Below, in pieces: positions 62,970 to 64,000 of a stretch of 64,000 bases of DNA. A model generated the notes under the pieces. The model saw only the letters and a program-made list of their open reading frames with translations. It was not told the DNA's origin and searched no databases. The stretch comes from Sepioteuthis lessoniana (lineage: Eukaryota; Mollusca; Cephalopoda; Myopsida; Loliginidae): positions 159,062,346-159,126,345 of the forward strand of contig OY757904.1 of NCBI GenBank assembly GCA_963585895.1, in the 5' to 3' direction. Numbering within the stretch: the first letter of the stretch is position 1; each line of letters opens with the position of its first letter. Both the position numbers and the translations under genes were made by a program.

Positions 62970-63345
62970 TAAACTCGTTACACGTGTTTCGAACTTTTAC
63001 GTCCTCTCAAAGCGTTTGACTGGTAAGTTCCAACTAAGTTCAGGCTGTTTTCTTTTGTTTTTTAGTGATTCTTCTTTTAAATTGATATTTTGATTTTGTT
63101 TAATTCCAGATTTTATGTCAGTGAATGTCTCATTGGGGTTAATTATCCGTGAAGACCTCTTATCAATATAAATACATACATTGGTACACACATATATTCT
63201 CAATGGTATTAGGTGGATTTTTGAAATTTTTTTGTTCTTCCTTTTCCTCTCTCTCACTCTCTCTCTCTCTCTCTACATATAGATATATATATAATAAAAA
63301 TAGAAATAAAAATATCTAAATACCAAAGCTGAAATCATTTGTGAA
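62970..63345. other. No gene seen
   Basis: Unassigned. (CT)n at 63248-63275 and TA runs. Confidence 0.6.
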
Positions 63346-63380
63346 CCTATTCATTTTAATATATATATATATATATATAA

Positions 63381-63468
63381 AGAAAATAGAAAAACAAAGT
63401 AATCTAAAAGTGATGAATTTATTATATTATTCATCACTTTTGGATTACTTTGTTTTTTCTATTTTCTG
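63381..63468. repeat. Hairpin-forming inverted repeat beside (TA)n
   Basis: Arms 63381-63418 (AGAAAATAGAAAAACAAAGT...) and 63430-63468 are reverse complements over about 38 bp with one mismatch and one extra base; loop about 11 bases. A (TA)n run lies directly left (63360-63379). Confidence 0.85.
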
Positions 63469-63504
63469 TAGGATTCATTTTCATTGTTTACTTATATCTA
63501 TCTA

Positions 63505-63520
63505 TCTATCTATCTATCAT
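63505..63520. repeat. (TATC)n microsatellite
   Basis: About five TATC units from 63500. Confidence 0.85.
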
Positions 63521-63723
63521 GTCACCTGTAAATAAGTACACCCCGCAAATTTGCTTTTAAATAAATCTAATTGGTTTCTAAACCAAAAATTCCAGGATAT
63601 TATTATCTTAATTGGAACATTATACAACTGAACGGATATTACGAAACTGAACATTATTGAAATTCTAAATTAAAAAATAAACTTATATAAATATAAGGGG
63701 TGTACTTATTTTTGGACTGGTAC
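63521..63723. mobile_element. Short Tc1-type MITE
   Basis: Terminal inverted similarity: TGTAAATAAGTACACCCCGC at left (about 63527) and GGGGTGTACTTATTTTTGGA at right (63698-63717), closing on GGTACA. About 0.2 kb with no coding capacity. The termini resemble Tc1-like transposon ends (AAATAAGTACACCC). Confidence 0.65.
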
Positions 63724-63914
63724 AAATACATTCATTTTTTTTTTTTTTTTGGTTAGAGTTTTATTACTATAGAGTTTTCTAGTAATACTTAATAATATTC
63801 ATTTGGATTGAATAATGTTCCACAAGAATATCAAAATTATGGTATCTTTGTTTTAGAAAAGATAATTTTCTTTAAACGAAAAACTGGTCAAGCTCTACTT
63901 ATTTATACGTGATT

Positions 63915-63937
63915 ATATATATATATATATATATATT
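63915..63937. repeat. (TA)n microsatellite
   Basis: Perfect TA run. The remainder to 64000 shows nothing recognisable. Confidence 0.9.
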
Positions 63938-64000
63938 CGATTGAATATAATAAACAATTTTTGTCTACATATTTTTTTGTTAATCCTTTCGAATTTCCGT

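Overview
This window looks like repeat-dominated intergenic or intronic DNA from a cephalopod, most likely an octopus. The basis is family recognition from memory, not a database match. It carries RTE-type LINE copies whose 3' end codes for a DREEWRERVRD-like terminus and is followed by a GAT tail. It also carries several tRNA-derived SINE families, mariner elements, and very frequent (TA)n, (CA)n and (GA)n microsatellites. I found no complete host gene. The only stretch that reads like a host exon is 30905-31105 (+), and I do not recognise its product.

Layout. 0.4-0.8 kb: two opposed copies of a tRNA-type SINE (called SINE-G here). 3.1-6.8 kb: two decayed copies of a LINE whose C-terminus carries a CCHC motif and a restriction-like endonuclease region. 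7.5-8.5 kb: a composite SINE (SINE-D) with an expanded internal repeat. 10.4-13.7 kb: a third copy of the same LINE, split by a dead Tc1/mariner element. 14.5-15.1 kb: SINEs. 15.88-18.61 kb: an RTE LINE insertion with an 11-bp target-site duplication, an open reverse-transcriptase frame on the minus strand and its endonuclease domain inverted to the plus strand. 19-26 kb: SINEs, RTE fragments and an internally deleted mariner with a telomere-like junction. 27-29 kb: microsatellites and a SINE. 33.7-34.8 kb: tandem repeats of about 127 bp. 35.46-41.94 kb: a Gypsy-type LTR retrotransposon on the minus strand with both LTRs, a primer-binding site, a polypurine tract and remnants of gag, protease, RT, RNase H and integrase; it is interrupted by an RTE copy and carries a 43-bp minisatellite. 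42-53 kb: SINEs, RTE fragments and two long inverted repeats. 53-64 kb: SINEs, homopurine tracts, a fourth LINE copy on the minus strand and a short Tc1-type MITE.

How the parts relate. Three insertions (the 15.9 kb RTE, a 47.2 kb RTE 3' fragment and a 73-bp SINE tail at 23.7 kb) share 11-bp target duplications. SINE-B and SINE-D share one 3' end. Together these suggest that the SINEs use an RTE-like LINE for mobilisation. Nested insertions give relative ages: Gypsy older than the RTE inside it, the CCHC LINE older than the Tc1 inside it, and SINE-D older than the RTE inside it.

Limits. SINE letters (A, B, C, D, G) are local labels. Boundaries of decayed elements are good to a few tens of bases unless a target duplication is stated. 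I did not find a convincing new multi-gene system. The strongest observations are structural: the twin-primed RTE, the telomeric filler inside a mariner, the 97-bp palindrome and the modular SINE-D linker.
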